A stretch of 64,000 nt of DNA from assembly GCA_963770545.1 (NCBI GenBank), contig CAVYQF010000010.1, positions 1 to 64,000 of the forward strand, given 5' to 3'. Positions 10,688 through 19,658 of the stretch are shown piece after piece. Source of the stretch: RYN-230 sp963770545 (GTDB lineage: Bacteria; Actinomycetota; Actinomycetes; Streptosporangiales; Streptosporangiaceae). The notes beneath the pieces were generated by a model, which was given only the letters and a program-made list of their open reading frames with translations, was not told the origin of the DNA and made no database searches. Positions within the stretch are counted from its first letter, which is position 1. Each line of letters opens with the position of its first letter. Position numbers and translations under genes: made by a program.

Positions 10688-11632
10688 ATGATCGAGGCCC
10701 AGAGCCTCACGAAACGCTACGGGGACAAGGTCGCGGTGGACGACCTGTCATTCAGCGTGGAGCCAGGCAAGATCACCGGCTTCCTCGGCCCGAACGGGGC
10801 GGGCAAGACCACCACGATGCGGCTCATTCTCGGGCTTGACCGCCCGACCAAGGGGACCGTGACCGTGGACGGCAAAGACTTTCGCGAGCTGGCCCAGCCG
10901 ATGCGGGAGGTGGGCGCGCTGCTGGACGCCAAGGCGGTGCACGGCGGCCGCAGCGCCTACAACCACCTGCTCTGCCTGGCCCAGACCAACAACCTGCCCG
11001 CCCGCCGCGTCAATGAGGTGCTCGACCTGGTCGGCCTCAGCGAGGTGGCCAGGAAACGGTCGAAGGGCTTCTCCCTCGGCATGGGCCAGCGCCTCGGCAT
11101 CGCCGGCGCGCTGCTCGGCGACCCGGCCATCCTTATGTTCGACGAGCCGGTCAACGGGCTGGACCCCGAGGGCATCTTGTGGATCAGGAACCTGATGAAG
11201 GCGCTCGCCGCGGAGGGCCGCACCATCTTCGTGTCCAGCCATCTCATGTCGGAGATGGAGAACACCGCGGATCATCTCCTGGTCATCGGCCGGGGACGGC
11301 TGATCGCGGACTGCACGGTGGCCGAGTTCATCGCGCGCAACTCAGTGCAGACGGTCCGGGTCCGCACCCCGCAGGGCGATGTCCTGCGCAGCGCGGTCAC
11401 GATGGCCGGCGGCCACGTGGCCGACGCCCCGGACGGCGCGTTCGTGGTCCAGGGCCTGGCCCTGGACCAGCTCGGCGACCTGGCCTTCGAGCGCGGCATC
11501 CGGCTGCACGAGCTGGCCCAGGCGCACGCCTCGCTGGAGCAGGCGTTCATGGAGCTGACCGCGTCCAGCGTGGAGTTCCACGCCAGTACCGAGATCCCCC
11601 AGGAGACAGTGACCACGGGAGAGGCGGTCTGA
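10688..11632 (+). CDS. ABC exporter ATPase (DrrA/BcrA-like), copy 1
   Basis: 314 residues. Walker A GPNGAGKTT at residues 34-42, signature SLGMGQ, Walker B ILMFDEP and switch His in SSHLMSE are all present. The C-terminal ~90 residues are the regulatory extension of DrrA-type ATPases. The start is the ATG at 10688, eight bases after GAGAGGA; an upstream in-frame extension to 10583 has no support. One base separates its stop from the permease start, so the two form a translationally coupled exporter. Substrate unknown: this class exports antibiotics, lipids or peptides. Confidence 0.9.
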   Translation: MIEAQSLTKRYGDKVAVDDLSFSVEPGKITGFLGPNGAGKTTTMRLILGLDRPTKGTVTVDGKDFRELAQPMREVGALLDAKAVHGGRSAYNHLLCLAQTNNLPARRVNEVLDLVGLSEVARKRSKGFSLGMGQRLGIAGALLGDPAILMFDEPVNGLDPEGILWIRNLMKALAAEGRTIFVSSHLMSEMENTADHLLVIGRGRLIADCTVAEFIARNSVQTVRVRTPQGDVLRSAVTMAGGHVADAPDGAFVVQGLALDQLGDLAFERGIRLHELAQAHASLEQAFMELTASSVEFHASTEIPQETVTTGEAV

Positions 11633-11633
11633 C

Positions 11634-12470
11634 ATGGCCACGACGACACAGCTGCCGGGCGCTTCGGCGCCGGCCCTGCCGTCCGCTCCGTCCCGCCGGG
11701 CCGGGTTCGGCGGAGCGCTCCGCTCGGAGTTCACCAAGATCCGCTCCGTCCGGTCCACCTACTGGACGCTCATCGCCCTGGTCGTGGTCACGATCGGGAT
11801 CGGCACCCTGGCCTGCGTGGGCGCGGTCTCGCGCGGCGCTGACCACGGGCCGCTGTTCGACGCGACCCAGCGCAGCCTGGCCGGCCTGATCCTCGGCCAG
11901 CTCATCATCACCGTGCTCGGGGCGCTGACCGTCACCTCGGAGTACTCCACCGGGATGATCCGCACCTCGCTGACCGTGCAGCCGCGCCGCGGCACCATGC
12001 TCGCGGCCAAGGGCGTGGTGTTCTTCCTGGTCAGCCTGGTGACCGGCCTGGTCGCCTCGTTCGTGTCGTTCTTCATCGGCCAGGCCATCCTGTCCTCCAA
12101 GCACCTCAACGTCACGCTGGGTGACCCCAATGTGCTGCGCGCGGTCATCGGCGGCGCGCTGTTCCTGGCCGTCTGCGGGATGCTGGCCTTCGGGCTGGGC
12201 ACGCTGCTGCGGCACACCGCGGGCGCGATCACGGCCTCGATCGGGCTGCTGTTCGTGCTGTTCGTGCTGATCAACTTCCTGCCGTCGAACTGGCAGGACC
12301 ACGTGGACAAGTGGGTCCCGTTCAACGCGGGCAGCCAGATCTGGTCCACGATCCCCCCGCAGGGCAACCCGCCGATGTTCTCGCCGTGGACCGGGTTCGC
12401 GGTGTTCACCGGCTATGCGGTGATCGCGATCATCGCGGGGGCTGTGGCCTTCCGGAAGCGGGACGCGTAG
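11634..12470 (+). CDS. ABC-2 type permease, copy 1
   Basis: 278 residues with about six membrane helices. The first (YWTLIALVVVTIGIGTLACVG) follows the amphipathic FRSEFTKIRSVRS-type segment typical of ABC-2 permeases. The motif TSEYSTGMIRTSLTVQPRR (about residues 100-118) is the coupling region seen in this family. It ends two residues after FRKRD. It partners the ATPase directly upstream. The last bases of this gene sit at the 3' edge of the duplicated block. Confidence 0.9.
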   Translation: MATTTQLPGASAPALPSAPSRRAGFGGALRSEFTKIRSVRSTYWTLIALVVVTIGIGTLACVGAVSRGADHGPLFDATQRSLAGLILGQLIITVLGALTVTSEYSTGMIRTSLTVQPRRGTMLAAKGVVFFLVSLVTGLVASFVSFFIGQAILSSKHLNVTLGDPNVLRAVIGGALFLAVCGMLAFGLGTLLRHTAGAITASIGLLFVLFVLINFLPSNWQDHVDKWVPFNAGSQIWSTIPPQGNPPMFSPWTGFAVFTGYAVIAIIAGAVAFRKRDA

Positions 12471-12703
12471 GCCGCCCGGCGGGTATCCGGTGCCGGGCCT
12501 CCGCCCCGGGTAGTATCAGAACGCGGTCGGATCGTGCCCCTATGCGACCTGGGCGGGGCGCCGGCCGGGGGGATGGATCGTGTCGTTAGTGGCCTGAGTC
12601 CGGCGTGGCTACAGTTTCTGTCGTCACGGGCTCCCGGCCGGGCCCGCGGCCGGGTTTGTCAGGAACGTGCGTGTCGCCAACTGTGAGCGGATTACCTGTG
12701 AGA

Positions 12704-14376
12704 ATGTCAGCCGCCAGGTCGCAAGCGCCGTCGGCGGATTCGAGCCAGCCGGCCCGCTGGGCGCGCCCCGGGCCGGTGACGGCGGCCATCGTGATCCTGA
12801 CCGCGCTCGCCGTCGCGCTCCGGCTCTACCAGCTGAGCCGTCCCGACTACCTGATCGGCGTGACCGAGTACGACGACGGGACGGACTTCGGCAGCGCGAT
12901 CCTGCTGATCCACGGCGACCTGCCGTACCGGGACTTCATCATGGTCCAGCCGCCTGGCATCACGCTGCTGATGGCGCCGGTCGCGCTGGTGACCAAGGGC
13001 CTGGGCACCGCCTGGGGGATGGGCGTGGGCCGGATCCTCACCGCGCTGGCGGGCGCGGCCGCGGTGACCATGGGCGGCCTGCTGGTCCGCCACCGGGGCC
13101 TGCTCGCCGTGATCGTGACCTGCGGGATCCTCGCCGTCTACCCGCCCGCGGTGCAGGCGGCCCACACCGTGCTGCTCGAGCCCTGGGTGGTGCTGTTCTG
13201 CCTGGCCGGGCTGCTGGCCGTGTTCGACGGCGACCGGCTGGCCAGTACCCGCCGGCTGGTCTGGGGCGGGGTCGCGTTCGGCTTCGCGGGGGCCATCAAG
13301 GTCTGGGCCATCCTGCCCGTCCTGGTCATCGTGGTGCTGATCCTGGCCGGCCGCCAGCCCCGGCGGGCGGCGGCCTACGCGGCCGGGGTGGTGGCGGGTT
13401 TCGCCGTGCCGGTCCTGCCGTTTGCCGCGCTGGCGCCCGCGACCTTCTACCGCAGCGTCGTGGTGGCCCAGCTGGTCCGGGTGGACAGCGTCCGGATCCC
13501 GCTCGGCTACCGGCTGCACCAGATGACCGGCCTGACCGACATCACCGGGCTGACCTCCACGCTGGTGCTGTCGCTGATCTCGCTGCTCATCGTGGCCCTG
13601 GTCGTGGCGTGCTGCGTGGCCGCGTCGCGGCTCACCGGGAGCGGCCGCCGCTGCTGGAGCAGTTCGCGCTGGCGGCCTGCGCGCTGACCATCGTCGCGTT
13701 CCTGTGGCCCGCCGACTTCTACTACCACTACGCCGGCTTCCTGGCCCCGTTCCTGGCCCTGGCCATCGCGCTGCCGGTGGCCCGGTTCGTGGATGCCCTC
13801 CGCGCGGCCCGCGGCGGCCTCGCGGCCACCGGGCCGACGGCCGGCGCCGCGGCCACCGGGGCGGCCAGCCGCCCGGCCGGCCGGCTCGTCGTCCGCTACG
13901 CGACGCCGGTGGCCATCGCCGCCGTCCTCGTCATGGCCGTGGCCCAGTTCGGCTTCGAAGCCAGCCTGCAGCCCCCGCTCGCCCCGACCACGCCGGGACT
14001 CACCTCGGATGTGATCTCCGCGGCCAGCAACGTCATCCCCGCCGGCGCCTGCGTCCTGACCGACCAGGCGTCCTACACCATCGCCGCGAACCGCTTCTTC
14101 TCCTCGCGGCCTGGGTGCGTGCCCATGGTCGACGGCGTGGGCAGCGACTATTCACTGTCCCGGGGGCGCAGCGCCGCCACCGGCGCCCAGCACGTCGCCG
14201 CGGTGCGCGCGCTGTGGCTGTCGGCGCTGCGCGGCGCCCAGTACGTCTGGCTGTCGCCGCTGTCCTTCAAGCGCATCCCCTGGGCCGCCCGCGACGTGTC
14301 GGTCTACTTTGACCGCAACTTCGTGCCCGTTCCCCACGGCCCGTTCGGCCTCTACATGCGCCAGCACTCCGGCTGA
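12704..14376 (+). pseudogene. GT39-like membrane glycosyltransferase, copy 2, frameshifted
   Basis: Second copy of the gene at 5727. At about 13637-13642 copy 2 reads CACCGGGAGCGG where copy 1 reads CACCGGAGAACGG, a net loss of one base. The frame shifts after the equivalent of residue ~310 and stops at 13687. The remaining half is intact in the next frame through to the normal end at 14376. Upstream and downstream differences from copy 1 are mostly at third codon positions, so the gene was under selection after duplication and broke later, unless the missing base is a sequencing error in a G run. Confidence 0.8.
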
Positions 14377-14379
14377 GCA

Positions 14380-14429
14380 TGATCGTGGTGCGTTGTGCCC
14401 CGCCGGCGGGGCACAACGCACCACGATCA
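14380..14429. terminator. 50-bp perfect palindrome between convergent genes (copy 2)
   Basis: Identical to the palindrome at 7404-7453: 25-bp arms centred on GCCCCGCC/GGCGGGGC. It lies between the glycosyltransferase remnant and the convergent DUF1015 gene, and is a likely bidirectional terminator. Confidence 0.75.
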
Positions 14430-14529
14430 CGGGGAGAGGGCGGCCTGGGCGGGCGAGGCCGCAGCTGATAACAGCAAGAGGGGGGTCGGCGGGCGGAGGG
14501 TGGGCGGCGGGGCGGGCGGGGAATGGGCC

Positions 14530-15900
14530 TTAGCCGGCGGCGTAGGAGCGGAGGACCAGTCCCGTCCTGGGCTTGGGGGCGAACGAGGTGGACTTGCGGG
14601 GCAGCCGTTCCCCGCCGGCCGCGACCGCGTACACGTCCGCGGCGCGCAGCGGGTTGCCGATGACCGCCGTGCCGCCCGGGGCCGGGACGGCGTCGGCCTG
14701 CGCGATGGCCCGGTCCGCATCGTGGTGCACCACCCGCACTCCCTGCTCGTCGTCCTGGATGCCCCACAACGCCGCGAGCAGGAACTCCTGCAGCACCGCG
14801 GTGGACAGCTCGCGCCAGGCCGCCGACCGCCCCGCGGGCATGGCCGCCTCGAGCTGCACCGGATCCGGGTCGGTGAGCAGATGGACCTGGCCCTGCCCGG
14901 CCACGAGGAACGCCGGGCCATCCTGGCCGGCCACCGCCAGCGCGTCCAGCGCCGCGGGCAGCTCAGCGGGGCCGCCGGGGATGGCCCGCACCGAGAACCC
15001 GGCCTTGGCCCGCTCCACCGCCTCGCCCGGGGGCAGGCCGGGCAGCACCCGGTGGATGGCCCCGATCTGCGGCGGGAACGCGTCGCCGTCCACCAGCAGC
15101 GCCAGCCCGTAGTCCCAGGGACCCGGCCCGTCGCCTGCGCCGCGCCGGTCGGCCTGGATCTCCAGATACGACGCGTAGCGGTGGTTCCCGTCCGCGATCA
15201 GGGCCTGCCGGGGCGCGAGGTCGGCGGCGATCGCCGCGAGCGCGGCCGGATCGGTGACCGCCCACAGGGTGTGCCGGATGCCGTCGCCGGTGCCGGTGCT
15301 CAGCAGGGGCGTCCCGGCCGCCGCGACCTGGCTGGCCACCCGGGTGGCCGCACTGTCCTGGCCCCCCTCATACAGCAGGAAGATGGGCTCCAGGTTGGCC
15401 TGGGTGGCCTCCATCAGCTGGCGGCGGCCACGCACCGGGCCGGGCATGACATCCTCGTGCGGCAGCACGACGCGGGCGGCGGGCGGCGCCAGCCGCACCG
15501 CGCCGATCAGGCCGCGCTGCAGCACCCGGTCCTGCGCTCCGGAAGCCGGGATCAGGCGCTGCTCATACACGTACACGGCGGGCTCGTCCCCGGTGACCAG
15601 GATTCCGTCGCGCTGCCAGTCGGCCAGCAGCCGGGCGGCGTCGTGGTACTCCTCACCGGGCCGGCCCGGGTCCTGGCGCGGGAGGATCAGCCGGACCACG
15701 TTGTGCGGATCGGCATCCCGCAATTGCTGGGCGGTGTCCTGCCCGATGACGTCGTACGGTGGAGAGGTGACCTCCGCGAGTCCGCTCACCCGTTCCGGGG
15801 CATAACGGACTCCACGGAACGGCGCGAGCTGGAGCCCGGCTGGTCCCGGCGCCTGTTCCCCGCCGGACGGAAGGATCTGCACATATGACAGAAGGACCAT
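14530..15900 (-). CDS. DUF1015 family protein, copy 2
   Basis: 456 residues, nearly identical to the product of 7554-8924. The hallmark IADGNHRYAS and PPYDVI motifs are intact. The nucleotide differences cluster in the half nearest the glycosyltransferase and are largely silent. After the Lys/Glu difference near 15368 the rest of the gene, including the start region, looks identical. The same start ambiguity applies: ATG 15900 overlaps the divergent TPR gene by 16 bases. Confidence 0.85.
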   Translation of the reverse strand: MVLLSYVQILPSGGEQAPGPAGLQLAPFRGVRYAPERVSGLAEVTSPPYDVIGQDTAQQLRDADPHNVVRLILPRQDPGRPGEEYHDAARLLADWQRDGILVTGDEPAVYVYEQRLIPASGAQDRVLQRGLIGAVRLAPPAARVVLPHEDVMPGPVRGRRQLMEATQANLEPIFLLYEGGQDSAATRVASQVAAAGTPLLSTGTGDGIRHTLWAVTDPAALAAIAADLAPRQALIADGNHRYASYLEIQADRRGAGDGPGPWDYGLALLVDGDAFPPQIGAIHRVLPGLPPGEAVERAKAGFSVRAIPGGPAELPAALDALAVAGQDGPAFLVAGQGQVHLLTDPDPVQLEAAMPAGRSAAWRELSTAVLQEFLLAALWGIQDDEQGVRVVHHDADRAIAQADAVPAPGGTAVIGNPLRAADVYAVAAGGERLPRKSTSFAPKPRTGLVLRSYAAG

Positions 15901-16376
15901 GGGGCGGCCAGGATTCCCGCCCGGCGGAAAATCCGGGGCCGGACGACGGCGCGGCCGGCGTTCCGGCCCCGCATGGTGACGTGTACACCTGGTACCAGCG
16001 GGGCCTGGAACTGCTCGGCCGCGGCAGCCCCGCAGCCGCGGCCCAGCTCCTGGAGCGGGCCGCCGAGGCCGAGCCGGGCTCCCGCAGCGTGCTGGAGGCG
16101 CTCGGCCGCGCCCAGTTCGACACCCGCCGCTATGACGAGGCCGCCGCGACCTTCCGGCGGATCGTCGAGGCCAGTCCCAGCGACGACTACGCGCATTTCG
16201 GGCTGGGCCTGGCGCTGGCCCGGGGCGGGAACCCGCGCGCCGCGGCCGAGCACCTGGCGCTGGCCGCCGCGATGCGCCCCGAGCTGCGGCACTACACCGA
16301 GGCGCTGCAGGGCGTGCGGGCCACGCTCCGGGCCCGGGCCCAGGCGGCCGGGGAAGCGCCCGGCGCCCCCGCCTGA
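15885..16376 (+). CDS. Small TPR-repeat protein, copy 2
   Basis: 163 residues, identical in sequence to the product of 8909-9400, with the same GGAAGGA ribosome binding site and the same three TPR-like helical pairs. It leads into the second HAD phosphatase copy. Confidence 0.85.
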   Translation: MTEGPWGGQDSRPAENPGPDDGAAGVPAPHGDVYTWYQRGLELLGRGSPAAAAQLLERAAEAEPGSRSVLEALGRAQFDTRRYDEAAATFRRIVEASPSDDYAHFGLGLALARGGNPRAAAEHLALAAAMRPELRHYTEALQGVRATLRARAQAAGEAPGAPA

Positions 16377-16481
16377 CCCCCCGCGAAGGAGCCGCCGGGC
16401 CGGGGCGACGGGGCCGCGGTGGTTGTCGTTAGTGCTAATTTGAGGGACTTTCCCGGATGACACCACGAACCAGGGACGGGC

Positions 16482-17534
16482 ATGCCTGCTGAGGCCGCTG
16501 AGCGCGATCGTGAGACCGGATTGGCCCGCTTCCTGCGTGGCTGCCCGGAACCGCTCTGCCAGGCCTATGACGTGGCCCTGCTGGACCTGGACGGGGTGGT
16601 CTACCTGGGGGACGCCGCGGTGCCCGGCGCGCCCCAGGCGCTGGACAAGGCGGCGGACGCTGGCATGCGGCTGGCGTTCGTGACCAACAACTCCTCCCGG
16701 ACACCGTCGGCGATCGCCGCCCAGATTGCCAGCTTCGGCGTCCGGGCCGCGGCCGCCGACGTGGTGACCTCGGCCCAGGCCGCCGCCACCCTGCTGGCCG
16801 GACGGCTGGCCCCGGGCTCTGCGGTGCTGGTGGTGGGCGGCAACGGGCTGCGCGCCGCGGTGCGCGACCGGGGCTTCCGGCCGGTGACCACGGCCCTGGA
16901 CCGGCCCGCGGCGGTCGTCCAGGGGTTCGCCCCGTCGATCAGCTACTCGCTGCTGTGCGAGGGCGCGCTGGCCGTCGCGGCCGGCGCCTGGTACGTGGCC
17001 TCGAACGCGGACGCGACCATGCCGACCGGGCGCGGGCGGCAGCCCGGCAACGGCGCGCTGTGCCAGGTGATCGTGGTGTCGACCGGGCGGCAGCCGGTGG
17101 TCGCGGGCAAGCCCGAACCGCCGCTGCACGCCGAGGCGGTGGCGCGGACCGGCGCGCGGCACCCGCTGGTGGTCGGGGACCGGCTGGACACCGACATCGA
17201 GGGCGGGGTCCGGGCCGGCGCGGCCAGCCTGCTGGTGTTCACCGGCGTCAGCCGCGCGGAGGATGCCGTGCTGGCCGGGCCGCAGCAGCGCCCCACCTAC
17301 CTGGCCGCCGATCTGGCCGGCCTGCTCGCGCCGCACCCGCCCATCACCGCCGAGCCCGGCGCCTTCCGCTGCGGCGGATGGGTGGCGCGCCGCCCGGACG
17401 GGAAGTCCCCGCTGGTCATGGAGGGGTCGGGGGACAGCATCGACGGGCTGCGCGCGCTCTGCGCCGCGGCGTGGTCCGCCGATCACGTCAGCCCGGAGAT
17501 GATCCGGCCTGCGCTGGCTGCGCTATCTGGCTGA
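16482..17534 (+). CDS. HAD-IIA family phosphatase, copy 2
   Basis: 350 residues with the same sequence as copy 1 and all four HAD motifs intact (DLDG, TNNSS, GKPEP, GDRLDTDIEGG). The two gene copies differ at only two silent positions that I could find. In mycobacteria and streptomycetes one such gene sits near tlyA; here two are kept. Confidence 0.88.
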   Translation: MPAEAAERDRETGLARFLRGCPEPLCQAYDVALLDLDGVVYLGDAAVPGAPQALDKAADAGMRLAFVTNNSSRTPSAIAAQIASFGVRAAAADVVTSAQAAATLLAGRLAPGSAVLVVGGNGLRAAVRDRGFRPVTTALDRPAAVVQGFAPSISYSLLCEGALAVAAGAWYVASNADATMPTGRGRQPGNGALCQVIVVSTGRQPVVAGKPEPPLHAEAVARTGARHPLVVGDRLDTDIEGGVRAGAASLLVFTGVSRAEDAVLAGPQQRPTYLAADLAGLLAPHPPITAEPGAFRCGGWVARRPDGKSPLVMEGSGDSIDGLRALCAAAWSADHVSPEMIRPALAALSG

Positions 17535-17663
17535 CTCCCGGCGTACACCCATAGGGGGATGCGGGCCGGCCGCAGGGGCGATGTGCCGGGGCCCGCGTAC
17601 CCGGGAGACTGTCCCTGCGCGGAAGTCGGGCACCGGCCCGGGGGGCGCAGAGAGGACAATTCA

Positions 17664-18608
17664 ATGATCGAGGCCCAGAGCCTCACGAAACGCTACGGGG
17701 ACAAGGTCGCGGTGGACGACCTGTCATTCAGCGTGGAGCCAGGCAAGATCACCGGCTTCCTCGGCCCGAACGGGGCGGGCAAGACCACCACGATGCGGCT
17801 CATTCTCGGGCTTGACCGCCCGACCAAGGGGACCGTGACCGTGGACGGCAAAGACTTTCGCGAGCTGGCCCAGCCGATGCGGGAGGTGGGCGCGCTGCTG
17901 GACGCCAAGGCGGTGCACGGCGGCCGCAGCGCCTACAACCACCTGCTCTGCCTGGCCCAGACCAACAACCTGCCCGCCCGCCGCGTCAATGAGGTGCTCG
18001 ACCTGGTCGGCCTCAGCGAGGTGGCCAGGAAACGGTCGAAGGGCTTCTCCCTCGGCATGGGCCAGCGCCTCGGCATCGCCGGCGCGCTGCTCGGCGACCC
18101 GGCCATCCTTATGTTCGACGAGCCGGTCAACGGGCTGGACCCCGAGGGCATCTTGTGGATCAGGAACCTGATGAAGGCGCTCGCCGCGGAGGGCCGCACC
18201 ATCTTCGTGTCCAGCCATCTCATGTCGGAGATGGAGAACACCGCGGATCATCTCCTGGTCATCGGCCGGGGACGGCTGATCGCGGACTGCACGGTGGCCG
18301 AGTTCATCGCGCGCAACTCAGTGCAGACGGTCCGGGTCCGCACCCCGCAGGGCGATGTCCTGCGCAGCGCGGTCACGATGGCCGGCGGCCACGTGGCCGA
18401 CGCCCCGGACGGCGCGTTCGTGGTCCAGGGCCTGGCCCTGGACCAGCTCGGCGACCTGGCCTTCGAGCGCGGCATCCGGCTGCACGAGCTGGCCCAGGCG
18501 CACGCCTCGCTGGAGCAGGCGTTCATGGAGCTGACCGCGTCCAGCGTGGAGTTCCACGCCAGTACCGAGATCCCCCAGGAGACAGTGACCACGGGAGAGG
18601 CGGTCTGA
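17664..18608 (+). CDS. ABC exporter ATPase (DrrA/BcrA-like), copy 2
   Basis: 314 residues, identical in sequence to copy 1, with intact Walker A, signature, Walker B and switch His. The start is the ATG at 17664 after GAGAGGA. It is coupled to the permease with a one-base gap. Confidence 0.9.
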   Translation: MIEAQSLTKRYGDKVAVDDLSFSVEPGKITGFLGPNGAGKTTTMRLILGLDRPTKGTVTVDGKDFRELAQPMREVGALLDAKAVHGGRSAYNHLLCLAQTNNLPARRVNEVLDLVGLSEVARKRSKGFSLGMGQRLGIAGALLGDPAILMFDEPVNGLDPEGILWIRNLMKALAAEGRTIFVSSHLMSEMENTADHLLVIGRGRLIADCTVAEFIARNSVQTVRVRTPQGDVLRSAVTMAGGHVADAPDGAFVVQGLALDQLGDLAFERGIRLHELAQAHASLEQAFMELTASSVEFHASTEIPQETVTTGEAV

Positions 18609-18609
18609 C

Positions 18610-19446
18610 ATGGCCACGACGACACAGCTGCCGGGCGCTTCGGCGCCGGCCCTGCCGTCCGCTCCGTCCCGCCGGGCCGGGTTCGGCGGAGCGCTCCGCT
18701 CGGAGTTCACCAAGATCCGCTCCGTCCGGTCCACCTACTGGACGCTCATCGCCCTGGTCGTGGTCACGATCGGGATCGGCACCCTGGCCTGCGTGGGCGC
18801 GGTCTCGCGCGGCGCTGACCACGGGCCGCTGTTCGACGCGACCCAGCGCAGCCTGGCCGGCCTGATCCTCGGCCAGCTCATCATCACCGTGCTCGGGGCG
18901 CTGACCGTCACCTCGGAGTACTCCACCGGGATGATCCGCACCTCGCTGACCGTGCAGCCGCGCCGCGGCACCATGCTCGCGGCCAAGGGCGTGGTGTTCT
19001 TCCTGGTCAGCCTGGTGACCGGCCTGGTCGCCTCGTTCGTGTCGTTCTTCATCGGCCAGGCCATCCTGTCCTCCAAGCACCTCAACGTCACGCTGGGTGA
19101 CCCCAATGTGCTGCGCGCGGTCATCGGCGGCGCGCTGTTCCTGGCCGTCTGCGGGATGCTGGCCTTCGGGCTGGGCACGCTGCTGCGGCACACCGCGGGC
19201 GCGATCACGGCCTCGATCGGGCTGCTGTTCGTGCTGTTCGTGCTGATCAACTTCCTGCCGTCGAACTGGCAGGACCACGTGGACAAGTGGGTCCCGTTCA
19301 ACGCGGGCAGCCAGATCTGGTCCACGATCCCCCCGCAGGGCAACCCGCCGATGTTCTCGCCGTGGACCGGGTTCGCGGTGTTCACCGGCTATGCGGTGAT
19401 CGCGATCATCGCGGGGGCTGTGGCCTTCCGGAAGCGGGACGCGTAG
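18610..19446 (+). CDS. ABC-2 type permease, copy 2
   Basis: 278 residues, identical in sequence to copy 1. It ends four bases before the right boundary of the duplicated block, after which sequence is unique (CCCAGCGGGACGCG...). With its ATPase it forms a second copy of the same exporter. Confidence 0.9.
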   Translation: MATTTQLPGASAPALPSAPSRRAGFGGALRSEFTKIRSVRSTYWTLIALVVVTIGIGTLACVGAVSRGADHGPLFDATQRSLAGLILGQLIITVLGALTVTSEYSTGMIRTSLTVQPRRGTMLAAKGVVFFLVSLVTGLVASFVSFFIGQAILSSKHLNVTLGDPNVLRAVIGGALFLAVCGMLAFGLGTLLRHTAGAITASIGLLFVLFVLINFLPSNWQDHVDKWVPFNAGSQIWSTIPPQGNPPMFSPWTGFAVFTGYAVIAIIAGAVAFRKRDA

Positions 19447-19658
19447 GCCGCCCAGCGGGACGCGCGGGACTGCGCGTTCCCCAGGACACCCGTCTGGCCG
19501 CCCGGGGGCGCCGCCAGGCGGGTGCTTCCTGTGGTGCGGCAGGGCGTGGCGCGGCAGGGCTGGGGCAGGACGCTGCGAGCGATTCCTTTTCCGCTCTCGC
19601 CGGGTCTTCCTGGTTGAGCGCAGGCCGACCTCGAACACGCTCGCGAAGGAAGAAGCCG

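Larger units (their letters stand above)
5498..12474. repeat. Tandem duplication, copy 1 (6,977 bp)
   Basis: First copy of a directly repeated block carrying six genes. Homology with copy 2 begins exactly at CCCGGCGGGTATCC (5498 / 12475) and stops after TAGGCCG (12474 / 19450). The offset is 6,977 up to the glycosyltransferase frameshift and 6,976 after it. No transposase, terminal inverted repeat or target-site duplication flanks the block. Confidence 0.95.
12475..19450. repeat. Tandem duplication, copy 2 (6,976 bp)
   Basis: Second copy of the block at 5498-12474. It follows copy 1 directly with no spacer: the novel junction reads TAGGCCGCCCGGCGGGTATCC. Most differences from copy 1 lie before about 15370. 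Beyond that I found only two isolated single-base differences in ~4 kb (16675 region, C to G; 17081 region, A to G). Confidence 0.95.

Noticed and set aside
15786..17486. 566-codon minus-strand open frame antisense to TPR and HAD copy 2
   Set aside because: Long antisense frames are usual in GC-rich coding DNA. The plus strand has clear TPR and HAD motifs, and in copy 1 the equivalent antisense frame is interrupted.
5498..19450. Composite transposon as cause of the duplication
   Set aside because: No transposase, terminal inverted repeats or target-site duplications are present at either end or at the junction.
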